A DNA stretch of 64,000 bases from Acinetobacter pseudolwoffii (GCF_002803605.1 NZ_PHRG01000001.1:186001-250000); one strand, 5' to 3'; positions 27,544-37,008 are shown, numbered from the stretch's first letter. Made by a program: numbers and translations. Notes: generated by a model not told the origin, from the letters alone.

Positions 27544-30438
27544 ATGACTGATTCAGCGCAAAATATCGCGACAACCTACGATCCGACCGAGATCGAGAAA
27601 AAATGGTACCAAACTTGGGAAGAGCGCGGCTACTTCAAGCCCTCTGAAAAAGGCGAATCATTCTGTATCATGATTCCGCCGCCAAACGTCACTGGTAACT
27701 TGCACATGGGTCATGGTTTTAACAATGCCATCATGGATGCATTGACCCGTTATAACCGTATGTCAGGTAAAAATACGCTTTGGCAACCGGGTACTGACCA
27801 CGCCGGTATTGCCACCCAAATGGTGGTAGAACGTCAGCTTGGTGCAGAAGGCATTAGCCGTCATGACTTGGGCCGTGAAAAGTTCATCGAAAAAGTCTGG
27901 GAATGGAAAGAACAATCTGGCGGTAACATCACCCGTCAAATTCGTCGTTTGGGTTCTTCTGTAGACTGGTCTCGTGAACGCTTCACCATGGATGATGGTT
28001 TATCAAATGCTGTAAAAGAAGTGTTTGTAAAACTTCACGAAGAAGGTCTGATCTACCGCGGCAAACGTCTGGTGAACTGGGATCCAAAACTCCAAACTGC
28101 GCTTTCTGACCTGGAAGTTGAGTCTGATAAAGAAGAAGCAGGTTCATTGTGGCATTTCAAATACTTCTTTGAAGATAAGTCACTACGCACACACGATGGT
28201 AAAGATTATATCGTTGTGGCAACGACGCGTCCTGAAACATTGTTGGGTGATACAGCTGTTGCCGTTGCGCTTGATGATGAACGCTATGCAGATTTGGTGG
28301 GTAAAAATATTATCCTGCCAATCACTGGTCGTGCGGTTCCAATCGTTAAAGATGAATATGTCGATAAAGAATTCGGTACAGGCTGTGTAAAAATCACCCC
28401 TGCACACGACTTCAATGACTATGAAGTGGGTAAACGTTGCGAATTGCCAATCATCAATATCTTCAACAAAAATGCTGAAGTGTTGGCTGAGTTTGAATAC
28501 ATCGCGAAAGCCGGGGAGCAAATCTCTAAAACCATTCCTGCACCTGCGGAATATGTGGGCTTAGATCGTTTTGAAGCACGTAAAAAATTAGTTGAACAAG
28601 CTGAAGCTGAAGGCTGGTTAGAGCAAATCCAACCGTATACGCTTAAACTACCTCGCGGTGACCGTTCAGGGGTCATCGTTGAGCCGTTACTGACGGATCA
28701 ATGGTATGTGAAAATTGCACCGCTTGCTGAGCCTGCAATTAAAGCGGTTAAAGATGGCGAGATTAAATTCGTTCCTGAGCAATACAGCAACATGTACATG
28801 GCGTGGATGAACAACATCCAAGACTGGTGTATCTCGCGTCAATTGTGGTGGGGTCACCGTATTCCTGCTTGGTACGATGCTGAAGGCAACGTATTTGTAG
28901 GCCGTGATGAAGCCGAAGTTCGTGAGAAAAACGGCATCCCTGCTGATGTTCAATTAGACCAAGACGAAGACGTACTCGATACATGGTTCTCATCGGGTCT
29001 TTGGACGTTCTCAACTTTAGGTTGGACTGGCGATGAAGCCAAAGATAAAGAAAACTATTTCTTAAATACTTTCCACCCGACTGATGTACTTGTGACTGGT
29101 TTTGACATCATCTTCTTCTGGGTTGCCCGCATGATCATGATGACCATGCACTTCATGAAGAATGAAGATGGCACACCACAAGTACCGTTTAAAACTGTGT
29201 ATGTACACGGTTTGGTACGTGATGGCGAAGGTCAGAAAATGTCTAAATCTAAGGGGAACGTGCTTGACCCATTAGACTTGATTGACGGTGTTGATCTTGA
29301 AACTTTAGTACAAAAACGTACCACTGGTTTGATGAACCCGAAACAGGCAGCAAAGATTGAAAAATCAACGCGTAAAGAATTCCCTGAAGGTATTCAATCT
29401 TACGGTACAGATGCGGTTCGTTTCACATTCTGTGCGCTTGCCAACACCGGTCGTGACATCAAGTTCGACATGAAGCGTGTTGAAGGTTACCGTAACTTCG
29501 CGAACAAAATCTGGAACGCAACCCGTTTCGTGATGATGAACTGCGAAGAACAAGTGATTGGTCAAGAAGTTCGTCAAGACCTTTGGGAATTGCCTGAACA
29601 GTGGATTGTAAGCCGTCTACAAAAAGCAGAACAAGCAGTGCAAACAGCATTTGCAACGTATCGTTTAGACTTGGCTGCACAAGCGATTTACGAGTTCATT
29701 TGGAATGAATACTGTGACTGGTATGTAGAGCTGACTAAGCCTGTTCTGAATGATGAAAATATCTCGGTAGAACGTAAAGCTGAAATCCGCCGTGTTCTTC
29801 TTGCTATCATGGAAGCGTCTTTACGTTTGGCACATCCGTTGATGCCTTACTTGACAGAAGAAATTTGGCAAACGCTTGCGCCGAAGCTGAACATTTCTGG
29901 CGAAACGATTATGCTTGCACAGTACCCTGTTGCTGACCAAGCATTGATTAACGAACAAGCTGAAGCAGATATGCAATGGCTGCAAGGTTTGATTGGTGCG
30001 GTACGTAACATCCGTGGTGAGATGGGTCTAGGTAATGCTCGCTTGTTGCCTGTTCTTCTTCAAAACACGACTGATGCTGAAAAAGCGCAGATCACACGTA
30101 TTGAAGCGTTATTCACTGCGTTGGCTAAAGTTGAGAGCATTACTTTCCTTGCGGACGGTGAACAACCGCCATTGTCTTCTTCATCTGTAGTGGGTCATGT
30201 GTCTGTATTCGTTCCAATGAAGGGCTTAATTGACCCTAAAGCGGAATTGGGTCGTCTACAAAAAGACTTAGACAAGGTTCAAAAACAGCATGACCAAATT
30301 GCAACTAAACTTGGCAATGAAGGTTTTGTGGCGAAAGCGCCTGCTGCGGTTGTTGAAGGCGAGAAAGTAAAACTTGCTGAGTTTGCTGATCAGTTAGCGA
30401 AAATTAAAGCGAATATGGAGCAAATTGCTGCGCTTTAA
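27544..30438 (+). CDS. valS: Valyl-tRNA synthetase
   Basis: Class I aminoacyl-tRNA synthetase charging tRNA-Val, cytoplasmic. It has 964 residues. The HIGH motif appears as HMGH (54-57) and KMSKS is exact (565-569). The editing (CP1) domain lies between them, followed by the anticodon-binding domain and the C-terminal coiled-coil arm (about 895-960) typical of ValS. Single gene with a strong terminator. Confidence 0.97.
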   Translation: MTDSAQNIATTYDPTEIEKKWYQTWEERGYFKPSEKGESFCIMIPPPNVTGNLHMGHGFNNAIMDALTRYNRMSGKNTLWQPGTDHAGIATQMVVERQLGAEGISRHDLGREKFIEKVWEWKEQSGGNITRQIRRLGSSVDWSRERFTMDDGLSNAVKEVFVKLHEEGLIYRGKRLVNWDPKLQTALSDLEVESDKEEAGSLWHFKYFFEDKSLRTHDGKDYIVVATTRPETLLGDTAVAVALDDERYADLVGKNIILPITGRAVPIVKDEYVDKEFGTGCVKITPAHDFNDYEVGKRCELPIINIFNKNAEVLAEFEYIAKAGEQISKTIPAPAEYVGLDRFEARKKLVEQAEAEGWLEQIQPYTLKLPRGDRSGVIVEPLLTDQWYVKIAPLAEPAIKAVKDGEIKFVPEQYSNMYMAWMNNIQDWCISRQLWWGHRIPAWYDAEGNVFVGRDEAEVREKNGIPADVQLDQDEDVLDTWFSSGLWTFSTLGWTGDEAKDKENYFLNTFHPTDVLVTGFDIIFFWVARMIMMTMHFMKNEDGTPQVPFKTVYVHGLVRDGEGQKMSKSKGNVLDPLDLIDGVDLETLVQKRTTGLMNPKQAAKIEKSTRKEFPEGIQSYGTDAVRFTFCALANTGRDIKFDMKRVEGYRNFANKIWNATRFVMMNCEEQVIGQEVRQDLWELPEQWIVSRLQKAEQAVQTAFATYRLDLAAQAIYEFIWNEYCDWYVELTKPVLNDENISVERKAEIRRVLLAIMEASLRLAHPLMPYLTEEIWQTLAPKLNISGETIMLAQYPVADQALINEQAEADMQWLQGLIGAVRNIRGEMGLGNARLLPVLLQNTTDAEKAQITRIEALFTALAKVESITFLADGEQPPLSSSSVVGHVSVFVPMKGLIDPKAELGRLQKDLDKVQKQHDQIATKLGNEGFVAKAPAAVVEGEKVKLAEFADQLAKIKANMEQIAAL

Positions 30439-30457
30439 TGCGTTGTTAGATTGATTC

Positions 30458-30487
30458 AAAAATCCCCTCTTAGTGAGGGGATTTTTT
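30458..30487. terminator. Bidirectional terminator
   Basis: AAAAATCCCCTC / GAGGGGATTTTT stem ends valS and abuts the stop codon of the convergent YfbU gene. Confidence 0.85.
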
Positions 30488-30995
30488 ATGCATCCAATAT
30501 ACTTAAAGCTTGCTCAGTACTCATCTGCCAAATACTAATTTCACCTTCTTTAACTTTCGCTAACATTCTTTCGTATTTATGAATCATTGGACAATGGCTA
30601 TTTAGATGATCATTCTCATAATAATATTGTTTTTGCTCTTGAAACTTACCTTGTATTTCAATTAAAAATCTTGTGAAACCAAGATATTCTGACTCATTAT
30701 TACCATCAAAACCTTTAAAGTTTCCATAGGAATGTTGTAGCAATCGCGAATCTTTAGTTTTTCTTTTTAAATCTTCAATTGCTCTATATAAATCCAGAAT
30801 ATTGAGCACAAAACGACTTTTTTCTACTGGTATCTCATCATCTATCCATTGATCTAATAACGAATAGAAAATTTCATAGCCATTTTCTAGAATCTGGATT
30901 AACTCTTTATAATAAGTAGCATCATTTACATCCAATTTTGCTAAAATTTTATATTGGTTAATCAAGATCAAGCGATCTTTTTTTTCTAACTTCAT
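30486..30995 (-). CDS. YfbU family protein
   Basis: The 169 residues fit the YfbU family by eye: RLILINQYKILAKLD near the N-terminus, ENGYE, then IDLYRAI-like, and late motifs GFDGNNESEYLGFTRF and KYERML, all in the order and spacing of E. coli YfbU (164 residues). The molecular function of YfbU is not established; from memory it has been listed among proteins contributing to MazF-triggered death in E. coli. Here it follows an FRG-domain gene by 7 bases, an operon unlike the usual stand-alone yfbU. AT-rich compared with valS. Confidence 0.8.
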   Translation of the reverse strand: MKLEKKDRLILINQYKILAKLDVNDATYYKELIQILENGYEIFYSLLDQWIDDEIPVEKSRFVLNILDLYRAIEDLKRKTKDSRLLQHSYGNFKGFDGNNESEYLGFTRFLIEIQGKFQEQKQYYYENDHLNSHCPMIHKYERMLAKVKEGEISIWQMSTEQALSILDA

Positions 30996-31002
30996 ATCAC
31001 AC

Positions 31003-31716
31003 CTAAAAAATTTTGGTTTTAATATGATTGGCTATACCAACCATATCAGGATAAATAGTAAATTCGTTTAAATTTGCCCACTTTAAGAAAATTCTAGCTT
31101 CAGCTTTAGCTGAAGCAGGCAAAATAATTTTACGAAAACAATCTGTTGCAGTTTTCTCAAAATTTCCACCTGCTGTCCCAAATACTGTGAATCTTCCAGC
31201 CTGAGCTTTCAATCTGTCACTAATATAATTAGGTTGTATTGCTAAAGGTTTTTCAATTTTCACAGGTCGATTTTCCCAATATGTTTTTTTATATTCAAAT
31301 GATGCATCTTCTGGAAGACCAATAATTTCGTGACGACCACTTAAACGATTTAATGCGAATGGATCTAATACATAAATTGCACTATCTGTATCATTCGAAT
31401 AATCAGAATGTAAAATAAAAGCTAATGCGACGCCTAAAACTGTTGTCCAATCTAATAAACGCGTTGGAATCCAATAATGTTGCATATCAAATAATGTATC
31501 CCAATCATTTGATCTTTTCTCGAAGACCCCTACTGATAAACGTTTAAATTCATCAAAAAGAAGTTTTTCTTTTGATTCCCAACTATCAACTCTTACTAGA
31601 CTTGGCTCTAACGTCCATTCGCACTTGGATTGCCCTCTATACCAAATTTCAGCCGGGTTACCTAATTCCTGTTCCGCAGTTTTTATATTTTCAAGAAATA
31701 TATTCCAATCACTCAT
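31003..31716 (-). CDS. FRG domain-containing protein
   Basis: A protein of 237 residues with an N-terminal FRG domain: IWYRGQSKCEWTLEPSLVR (about 24-42) and the second conserved block PTRLLDWT (84-91). The domain is named for its Phe-Arg-Gly-like motif, here YRG; its biochemical activity is not established, and it turns up in variable, mobile regions. The C-terminal half (about 130-237) has no motif I recognise. It is the first gene of a two-gene operon with the YfbU family gene and is AT-rich, consistent with acquired DNA between valS and a repeat cluster. Confidence 0.85.
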   Translation of the reverse strand: MSDWNIFLENIKTAEQELGNPAEIWYRGQSKCEWTLEPSLVRVDSWESKEKLLFDEFKRLSVGVFEKRSNDWDTLFDMQHYWIPTRLLDWTTVLGVALAFILHSDYSNDTDSAIYVLDPFALNRLSGRHEIIGLPEDASFEYKKTYWENRPVKIEKPLAIQPNYISDRLKAQAGRFTVFGTAGGNFEKTATDCFRKIILPASAKAEARIFLKWANLNEFTIYPDMVGIANHIKTKIF

Positions 31717-31772
31717 ATTCTTTTAACTTATTAATTTCACGCAACTATTATTAGCATCTTCACAACTTGCTT

Positions 31773-31814
31773 ACAACCCTCTCCCCAACCCTCTCCCATA
31801 GGGAGAGGGAGCTT
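31773..31814 (+). repeat. REP-like palindromic repeat, copy 2
   Basis: ACCCTCTCCC..AACCCTCTCCC followed by GGGAGAGGG. Same orientation as the copy at 31913-31953. Confidence 0.75.
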
Positions 31815-31851
31815 CATTTGATTTAATGATTGCATGGATTTCACAATGGTG

Positions 31852-31891
31852 TTTCCTCTCCTTTTAGGAGAGGGTTAGGGAGAGGTGCTTT
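31852..31891 (-). repeat. REP-like palindromic repeat, copy 3 (inverted)
   Basis: AGGAGAGGGTTAGGGAGAGG is the reverse complement of the neighbouring copies, giving a head-to-tail alternating cluster as in bacterial interspersed mosaic elements. Confidence 0.75.
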
Positions 31892-31912
31892 TAATTTTTG
31901 TCATTATAAATT

Positions 31913-31953
31913 CTGCCCTCACCCTAGCCTTCTCCCAGAGGGAGAAGGGGCTT
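31913..31953 (+). repeat. REP-like palindromic repeat, copy 4
   Basis: CCCTCACCCTAGCCTTCTCCC with a GGGAGAAGGGG return arm. It ends just before the DUF559 gene stop codon. Confidence 0.75.
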
Positions 31954-31959
31954 CTATTA

Positions 31960-32322
31960 TTAATTTATTTTCAGTTCAAAGCATACATTCCATAAATGTT
32001 CTAAAACCACATCCGTCCGCCCCAACACATCATGATTCCAATACCGCACAACAGTTAACCCCAAAGCCTCTAAAAACTTAGTACGTTCAGCATCGTATTC
32101 AATTGCATCATCTATTGCATGCTGACTACCATCCAACTCAATCACCAAACCAAGCTCATGACAGTAAAAATCCACGATATAAGGTTTGATCACATGCTGA
32201 CGACGAAATTTAAGATTCATAAATCGCTTGGCACGTAGGAGTTGCCACATCAGGTGTTCTGCATCAGTGGCGGTGTGGCGCATAGATTTGGCGAATTCTA
32301 ATAATTGGGGATCTATTTTCAT
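31960..32322 (-). CDS. DUF559 domain-containing protein (putative endonuclease fold)
   Basis: Small protein of 120 residues in the DUF559 family, related to very-short-patch-repair-like endonuclease folds. It shows LRAKRFMNLKFRRQHVI, then YIVDFYCHELGLVIELDGSQH, the D...ExD-like core, and ending VVRYWNHDVL. The frame is open to 32376 but AGGGA lies about 8 bases before the ATG at 32322 and the protein then has the normal length. These genes are commonly found in repeat-rich accessory spots; its function is unknown. Confidence 0.85.
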   Translation of the reverse strand: MKIDPQLLEFAKSMRHTATDAEHLMWQLLRAKRFMNLKFRRQHVIKPYIVDFYCHELGLVIELDGSQHAIDDAIEYDAERTKFLEALGLTVVRYWNHDVLGRTDVVLEHLWNVCFELKIN

Positions 32323-32412
32323 TGTTATTTTCCCTGTCCCTTGTACCCTCAGTATAATTCTCAGGGTGCTCATCACTTGCGCTTTTTTTTGAACGCAATG
32401 ATTCTATTTAAA

Positions 32413-33456
32413 TTAAAGCATCCCATGCCTTAAAAACATCTCTAATCCTTTCACCTTTTTGATATACATCAGGCGTTCTTTTTCTACTTTGATTTGCTGC
32501 TTGATAGTAGAAGTATCTTCATCAATCTGCTTATACAAGTCAGCAATTTGAACCTTACCCTTCGCTTTTTTGACTGCAATTCTGGTTTTCGATGACCAGA
32601 CCAATCGATTGATCAATACATCGATCTGCTCTTGTAACTTCTGGCTCTGCACATCCAAAGCCAGTTGATACAGCTTGACTTGCTCTGCAGTTAAACTCTT
32701 TTGCGAAGGATCTCGGTCTTGTTCAATCTGAAGCTGCATTTTCAATAAAGCAAATAAATCCTGCTTTTCATAAGCCTGATTGGCATGTTGCAACAACTCT
32801 GTCTTTTTTATTTTCTTGACATCATTCGCTTCACGGTCAGGATGAATGGCCGCCGCAATTTTTAAATACACGGTTTTCAATGACTGCTCTGCCATCGCTG
32901 CTGCCTGCGCCTGTTTTTCCTGCTGGCGTTTTAATCTGGCTTGCTCACGTACTTGTTGAAAATGTTCACTATCCCATTCTTCAAATACATCTGTGTCGGC
33001 CTGATCTATACCATTTTGATCTTCGGAAAACCCTTCTGATGCATTGGTCTTTTTCTGATTTTTTCTGTGTTGGACATGTTCATTGAGCTGCTGATAGTAA
33101 CTATCAATTTCATTGACCTTATGCGCTTCCTGCACCGACATTGCCTGTGAATCTTTTAAGTAAGCCGCCAGGGATTGAATTTTTTCATCCAGTACGACGA
33201 TCTCGGCCTTGGAAAATTCTGCCTCATGCAGATGCTGCCACAATTGTTCAAGCTGCTCAAACAAAACACCATGCAATTCATGATAGACCGGTATGAAATT
33301 TTGCTGTGTATATTGTCGAATCTCTTCTTCAGCCTGCTGCCACTGTGCCAGCTCAAGCTTCTGCTGTTCAATTTTATCAATCAGGCGATCCAGCTTTTTC
33401 TGCTGTGTCGAAAGCGCTGTGAATGGCTGAATCATGGTTTTTAAATTGAAAGACAT
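32413..33456 (-). CDS. Divergent J-domain (DnaJ-like) protein
   Basis: A 347-residue protein, rich in Gln, Lys and Glu. The N-terminal two thirds is predicted coiled coil (about 15-185). Residues about 192-240 resemble a J-domain: YLKIAAAIHPD with the invariant HPD (205-207), then a KK-rich turn and HANQAYEKQDLFALL like helices III-IV. J-domains stimulate Hsp70 ATPase through HPD. The C-terminus (about 260-347) is again helical. A TTG at 33465 is an alternative start. The Hsp70 partner and client are unknown; the J-domain call is from motif reading only. Confidence 0.7.
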   Translation of the reverse strand: MSFNLKTMIQPFTALSTQQKKLDRLIDKIEQQKLELAQWQQAEEEIRQYTQQNFIPVYHELHGVLFEQLEQLWQHLHEAEFSKAEIVVLDEKIQSLAAYLKDSQAMSVQEAHKVNEIDSYYQQLNEHVQHRKNQKKTNASEGFSEDQNGIDQADTDVFEEWDSEHFQQVREQARLKRQQEKQAQAAAMAEQSLKTVYLKIAAAIHPDREANDVKKIKKTELLQHANQAYEKQDLFALLKMQLQIEQDRDPSQKSLTAEQVKLYQLALDVQSQKLQEQIDVLINRLVWSSKTRIAVKKAKGKVQIADLYKQIDEDTSTIKQQIKVEKERLMYIKKVKGLEMFLRHGML

Positions 33457-33618
33457 GATATTCAAAATAAGCAGGACAGATTATTAAGTTTAACGGTTTT
33501 ATGAGACAGGTGTATGCCAGTTATCGACACAAATATACACCTTATGCAAATAAATTTTGTTTAATATCAAACAATATAACAATAACTTAATTTGTGACTG
33601 TGCTGAAAGGAGATTCAG

Positions 33619-34155
33619 ATGGCAACTCAGGCAGATTTAATCTTTAATCAGGAACTCGCTGCATGGGTACAAGCGCTAGGATCTGTGTTTGCAATTTTTG
33701 TCGCCATTAGTGTGCCCTTATATTTAAATCATTTGGCACAAAATCGTGATAATGCCTTACAAGACATGCAAAAACAAAAATTCTTTGTCACGATGCTGCC
33801 GACACTTTATCGTGTTCGCCGTTATAGTGCTGACTTCATTGAACAAATGCAGTTACATCAGCAAAGTACTCAAAATATCTTACATACGCTAGAAACCGAA
33901 TATCTGGAATTGATTCCGGTCTTTTCTAAAGAACTGCATATATTTGTACATAGTCAAATTTATGACCCAAACCTGAATCAATTGGCATTTGAACTGTTTC
34001 ATTCCGAGGAAATTCTGCAACAACATTTATTACAGCCTAAAAACCAGAAACAGCTCAAGCATCAAGCTTTACTGACCCAACATAGCCAGTATATTCATGA
34101 TGCGAGCCATCAGTTAATTAAACAGATTGAAAAGAGCCATCACCTACAACCTTAA
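33619..34155 (+). CDS. Hypothetical membrane-anchored protein
   Basis: Unrecognised protein of 178 residues. One hydrophobic segment (about 14-36, WVQALGSVFAIFVAISVPLYL) is followed by a hydrophilic Gln/His-rich helical region that is probably cytoplasmic. AAAGGAG lies 7 bases before the ATG, a strong ribosome site. Divergent from the J-domain gene across about 160 bp. Confidence 0.7.
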   Translation: MATQADLIFNQELAAWVQALGSVFAIFVAISVPLYLNHLAQNRDNALQDMQKQKFFVTMLPTLYRVRRYSADFIEQMQLHQQSTQNILHTLETEYLELIPVFSKELHIFVHSQIYDPNLNQLAFELFHSEEILQQHLLQPKNQKQLKHQALLTQHSQYIHDASHQLIKQIEKSHHLQP

Positions 34156-34205
34156 ATTGCCTTTTCAGGCCATCAATGTGTAGGCAAATGGCGCAAACAA
34201 AATGA

Positions 34206-34922
34206 TTATTCAACAATGACACGACCATTTAATGGCTGTACCGGACGATTATTCGGATGCCCCATTAATTTGGAAAATTCAGCAATCTGTTTGGCTGAAG
34301 CCTGTTGGATCTCTTTTAAAATGAGCCAGCGCACACCCTCTGAACAAGGTGGGGTGGTCAGCGAGCCACTAAAGCGATAATAATCCAGATTTTTAGGCAG
34401 CAACTGATTGACAGGCTGTGGTGTCTTTAACACGACTTTTTCACCCTGCTTTTTCGGCAAACGTTTCCACATCTGTTTTAGCATCTGGCTGTCCTGCCCC
34501 TGCTCAAACATCATGCCAACCACTGCCAGCTCACCATCAGCATTGGCATGGACAAAATGAATCTCTAAAGGATAACTTTTACCTTGAATCAGGTTCTCAC
34601 TCGGACTATGCAAATGGAACTGTTTCAGTTCAAAACGCTCCCCATCCAGCTCCAGCTCACCACCTTCGGCAAAGTCCACCTGAATGGTATGACCTTTATT
34701 TTCAATGGCGTGAATCATGGTGTTATAACTAAATTTCAGCGGTTCCAATTGTGCTTTTACCGTCCGCTCAATATTAATTGGCGACTGATTCGCACCATCA
34801 CAGGCAGTATATTTCTGGCTTAAATTCGACCATTGTTCAGGCTGCATATAGCCCCAATTGGCATCTGCATAGCCTGCCGTACTCAAACCAAACACTGTTA
34901 AAAATGTGAATATTTTTTTCAC
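34206..34922 (-). CDS. Alpha-class carbonic anhydrase, periplasmic
   Basis: Zinc enzyme hydrating CO2, exported to the periplasm. The start is a GTG at 34922 with AGGGAAA about 8 bases upstream; it yields 238 residues with a signal peptide ending near AGYADA. Zinc ligands are His103 and His105 (QFHLHSPSEN) and His122 (LEIHFVHANADGELAVVG). QSPINI and SGSLTTPPCSEGV are the other family motifs. Unrelated in fold to the cytoplasmic beta-class enzyme at 5627-6241; together they would equilibrate CO2/bicarbonate across the inner membrane. Confidence 0.93.
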   Translation of the reverse strand: MKKIFTFLTVFGLSTAGYADANWGYMQPEQWSNLSQKYTACDGANQSPINIERTVKAQLEPLKFSYNTMIHAIENKGHTIQVDFAEGGELELDGERFELKQFHLHSPSENLIQGKSYPLEIHFVHANADGELAVVGMMFEQGQDSQMLKQMWKRLPKKQGEKVVLKTPQPVNQLLPKNLDYYRFSGSLTTPPCSEGVRWLILKEIQQASAKQIAEFSKLMGHPNNRPVQPLNGRVIVE

Positions 34923-35359
34923 AATAATTTTCCCTCTTAGAACCGTAATCAATAATTTTTCATTTAGAAAACAAATTTTTAGGCTTATGACTGCCTCATT
35001 TTTCAGAGCACAAACTACAGATTTTTACTTAATTTTGGTGAATTACTTACAAATTTCCAAACACTTAAGCCTATGAAAAGATAGAGTATTTATAAATTAT
35101 TATTTAAATTTCAATAAGATAATCATTTTAGTGTCCTAAACCAACTTGGAATAAAGTGTGAGCTGAATCACAATTAAAGTGATGAATATTTATGCAATAT
35201 TTACATGAAACTTCTAGCTACTTCATAAATAAATCTGATTATAAATTCGCTCTATTTTTCAATAATATATTTTATATTCAAAAGCTTACATAAACACAGC
35301 AGTAAATAAACCTGCCACATTGCTAGACTCAGCTCAACGCGTTATATAGGAACAGCTTA
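34923..35359. other. Intergenic region between divergent alpha-CA and DUF421 genes
   Basis: A 437-bp AT-rich region with a CRP/Vfr-type palindrome at 35157-35172. No small ORF or RNA structure seen. Confidence 0.5.
35157..35172. promoter_or_regulatory. CRP/Vfr-type binding site
   Basis: TGTGAGCTGAATCACA is a perfect TGTGA-N6-TCACA palindrome, the CRP/Vfr core consensus. It lies 188 bases before the DUF421 start and 235 bases before the alpha carbonic anhydrase start, so the target is unclear. Confidence 0.5.
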
Positions 35360-36037
35360 ATGGATTGGGTCTCGATCTTTATTCATGATACGACTTGGAG
35401 CTTTGCATCAGAGATTTTGCTACGTTGTATAGTCATGTATATCATGATTATCCTGTTTTTACGGCTGACCGGAAAGCGTGGTGTACGACAGCTTTCCATC
35501 TTTGAAGTCGCGATCATTCTCGCTCTGGGCTCAATTGCCGGTGACCCGATGTTTACCGAAGATATTCCCCTGATTCAGGCAGTTCTGGTGATGTCGGTGA
35601 TTATCCTGATGTATCGCCTGACCACTTGGCTGATGATGAAATACCAATGGTTTGAAGACCTACTGGAAGGCAAACCGATTTATATTGTGGAAGATGGCCT
35701 GCTGGTCATTGAAGAAATTAAAAAAGGCAAAATGTCACATGATGAATTCTTTGCCGAAATGCGCCAGCAAGGCGTAGAACATCTGGGTCAGGTGCGTACC
35801 GGTTTACTGGAAACAGACGGTAAGTTCAGTATCCTGTTTTTCAAATCGGATGAGGTTCGGCCTGGGCTGCCACTATTTCCTAAAACCTGTTCGATCGTGG
35901 AGCAGGTGAAAGCAGACCGTTTATATGCCTGTATTTATTGCGGTCAGGTTCAAAACCTCTCCACAGCTGCACAACAATGTCCTCGCTGCAAATCAGCACA
36001 GTGGGCTGAAGCGATTAATTGTTTACGCATCACTTGA
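35360..36037 (+). CDS. DUF421 (YetF-like) membrane protein with C-terminal zinc-ribbon-like tail
   Basis: The 225 residues include three N-terminal membrane segments (about 15-95) and a cytoplasmic DUF421 domain containing LTGKRGVRQLS and IYIVEDGLLV. The last 40 residues carry CIYCGQ and CPRCKS, two CxxC knuckles that look like a zinc ribbon. The function of the family is not settled; B. subtilis homologues affect membrane or spore properties. It converges on the HAD gene, whose stop codon begins one base past its own. Confidence 0.85.
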   Translation: MDWVSIFIHDTTWSFASEILLRCIVMYIMIILFLRLTGKRGVRQLSIFEVAIILALGSIAGDPMFTEDIPLIQAVLVMSVIILMYRLTTWLMMKYQWFEDLLEGKPIYIVEDGLLVIEEIKKGKMSHDEFFAEMRQQGVEHLGQVRTGLLETDGKFSILFFKSDEVRPGLPLFPKTCSIVEQVKADRLYACIYCGQVQNLSTAAQQCPRCKSAQWAEAINCLRIT

Positions 36038-36038
36038 A

Positions 36039-36740
36039 TTAAAGCTGATTCAGCCGTTGTAAATGCGTAAAAATTTCAGGTAGCTGCTGGATTTTATATT
36101 GAATTTCTTCGGCATCAGGATGAAAGCCCTGCATCCACAAGGCATGCATTCCGGCATTTTTTGCCCCTTGTATATCATTCACCGGATGATCGCCAATATA
36201 TAAACAATGTTCAGGCAAGACGCCTAAACGTTGTGCAGTAATCTGGAAAATTTCTGGTTGGGGTTTGCTGAAGCCGACTAATCCCGAACTGATGATTTCA
36301 TCAAAATAACCGGCAATCCCCAAACCCCGAATGGTATTTAAACGGGTGTCGTGTCCACCATTGGAAACAATCGCCAGTTGATAGCCTTGGGATTTCAACT
36401 GCTCGAGTACCTGCTTGGCATCCGGCACTTCTACAGCGCAACGACCAAACTGGCTGAACCAGAACTGTGCCAGCTCTTCTATACTGGGAGGATTTAACCA
36501 GGATAGCTCCTGTAATAAGGCATAAGCCGCCGAAGCCCCGATACTGCCGTGCGTCAACAATTCCTTTTTCGGATAACCGCCATTATCGATGCGCCGTACA
36601 ATCTCGATAATTTTTTCTGGTTCAACCTGTGCCAGAGCCGGAGCATAATGCTCTGCCAGAGAGCGGCTATAAGCTTGTGCGGTGAGATCACGATGGGTCA
36701 AGGTATTATCAAGGTCAAATAAAACAGCTTGAATAGTCAT
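36039..36740 (-). CDS. HAD family hydrolase
   Basis: Haloacid dehalogenase-like phosphatase, subfamily IA, with 233 residues. Motif I is DLDNTLT (nucleophile Asp9, acid Asp11), motif II VSNGG, motif III Lys in GFSKPQPEIF and motif IV YIGDHPVND. The cap is helical. The substrate is unknown; similarity to YjjG-like nucleotidases is only general. Confidence 0.88.
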   Translation of the reverse strand: MTIQAVLFDLDNTLTHRDLTAQAYSRSLAEHYAPALAQVEPEKIIEIVRRIDNGGYPKKELLTHGSIGASAAYALLQELSWLNPPSIEELAQFWFSQFGRCAVEVPDAKQVLEQLKSQGYQLAIVSNGGHDTRLNTIRGLGIAGYFDEIISSGLVGFSKPQPEIFQITAQRLGVLPEHCLYIGDHPVNDIQGAKNAGMHALWMQGFHPDAEEIQYKIQQLPEIFTHLQRLNQL

Positions 36741-36838
36741 AGTTTTAAAAACGGAATGCTAAGGTTTATAATCATGGTATCAGCCTGACACTTTAAGCAT
36801 CAGAACTAAAATTGCTAAGTTTTGTAGTTTCAAATATA

Positions 36839-36868
36839 AAAAAGCGGTGCCGAAGCACCGCTTTTTTT
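36839..36868 (-). terminator. Terminator, possibly of a deleted OMP gene
   Basis: AAAGCGGTGC / GCACCGCTTTTTTT stem. On the minus strand it follows the OMP-like tail at 36886-36918 rather than any intact gene. Confidence 0.75.
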
Positions 36869-36885
36869 AGATTACAAAGTTTAAA

Positions 36886-36918
36886 TTAGAATTTGTAATC
36901 TAAGTCTGTACCAATCCC
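36886..36918 (-). pseudogene. Remnant 3' end of an outer-membrane protein gene
   Basis: On the minus strand an open tail reads GIGTDLDYKF and stop, ending in the terminal Phe and alternating pattern of a beta-barrel C-terminus. It is followed by its own terminator, while an in-frame stop lies 3 codons further upstream. It looks like the scar of a deleted porin gene. It is very short, so chance cannot be excluded. Confidence 0.4.
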
Positions 36919-36960
36919 TAGGCTTCATTAAGAAAATCTTCTCCTAAAGTATTGATATAA

Positions 36961-36988
36961 AAAATCCCACCAAGTGGTGGGATTTTTT
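36961..36988 (-). terminator. Terminator of the DcaP-like porin gene
   Basis: AAAATCCCACCA / TGGTGGGATTTTTT stem lies about 20 bases past the porin stop. Confidence 0.85.
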
Positions 36989-37008
36989 ATTAAGCGTTAT
37001 ATCATCAA

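Noticed and set aside
31773..31953. CRISPR array
   Set aside because: The repeats are inverted relative to each other, palindromic and unevenly spaced, with no constant-length spacers or cas genes.
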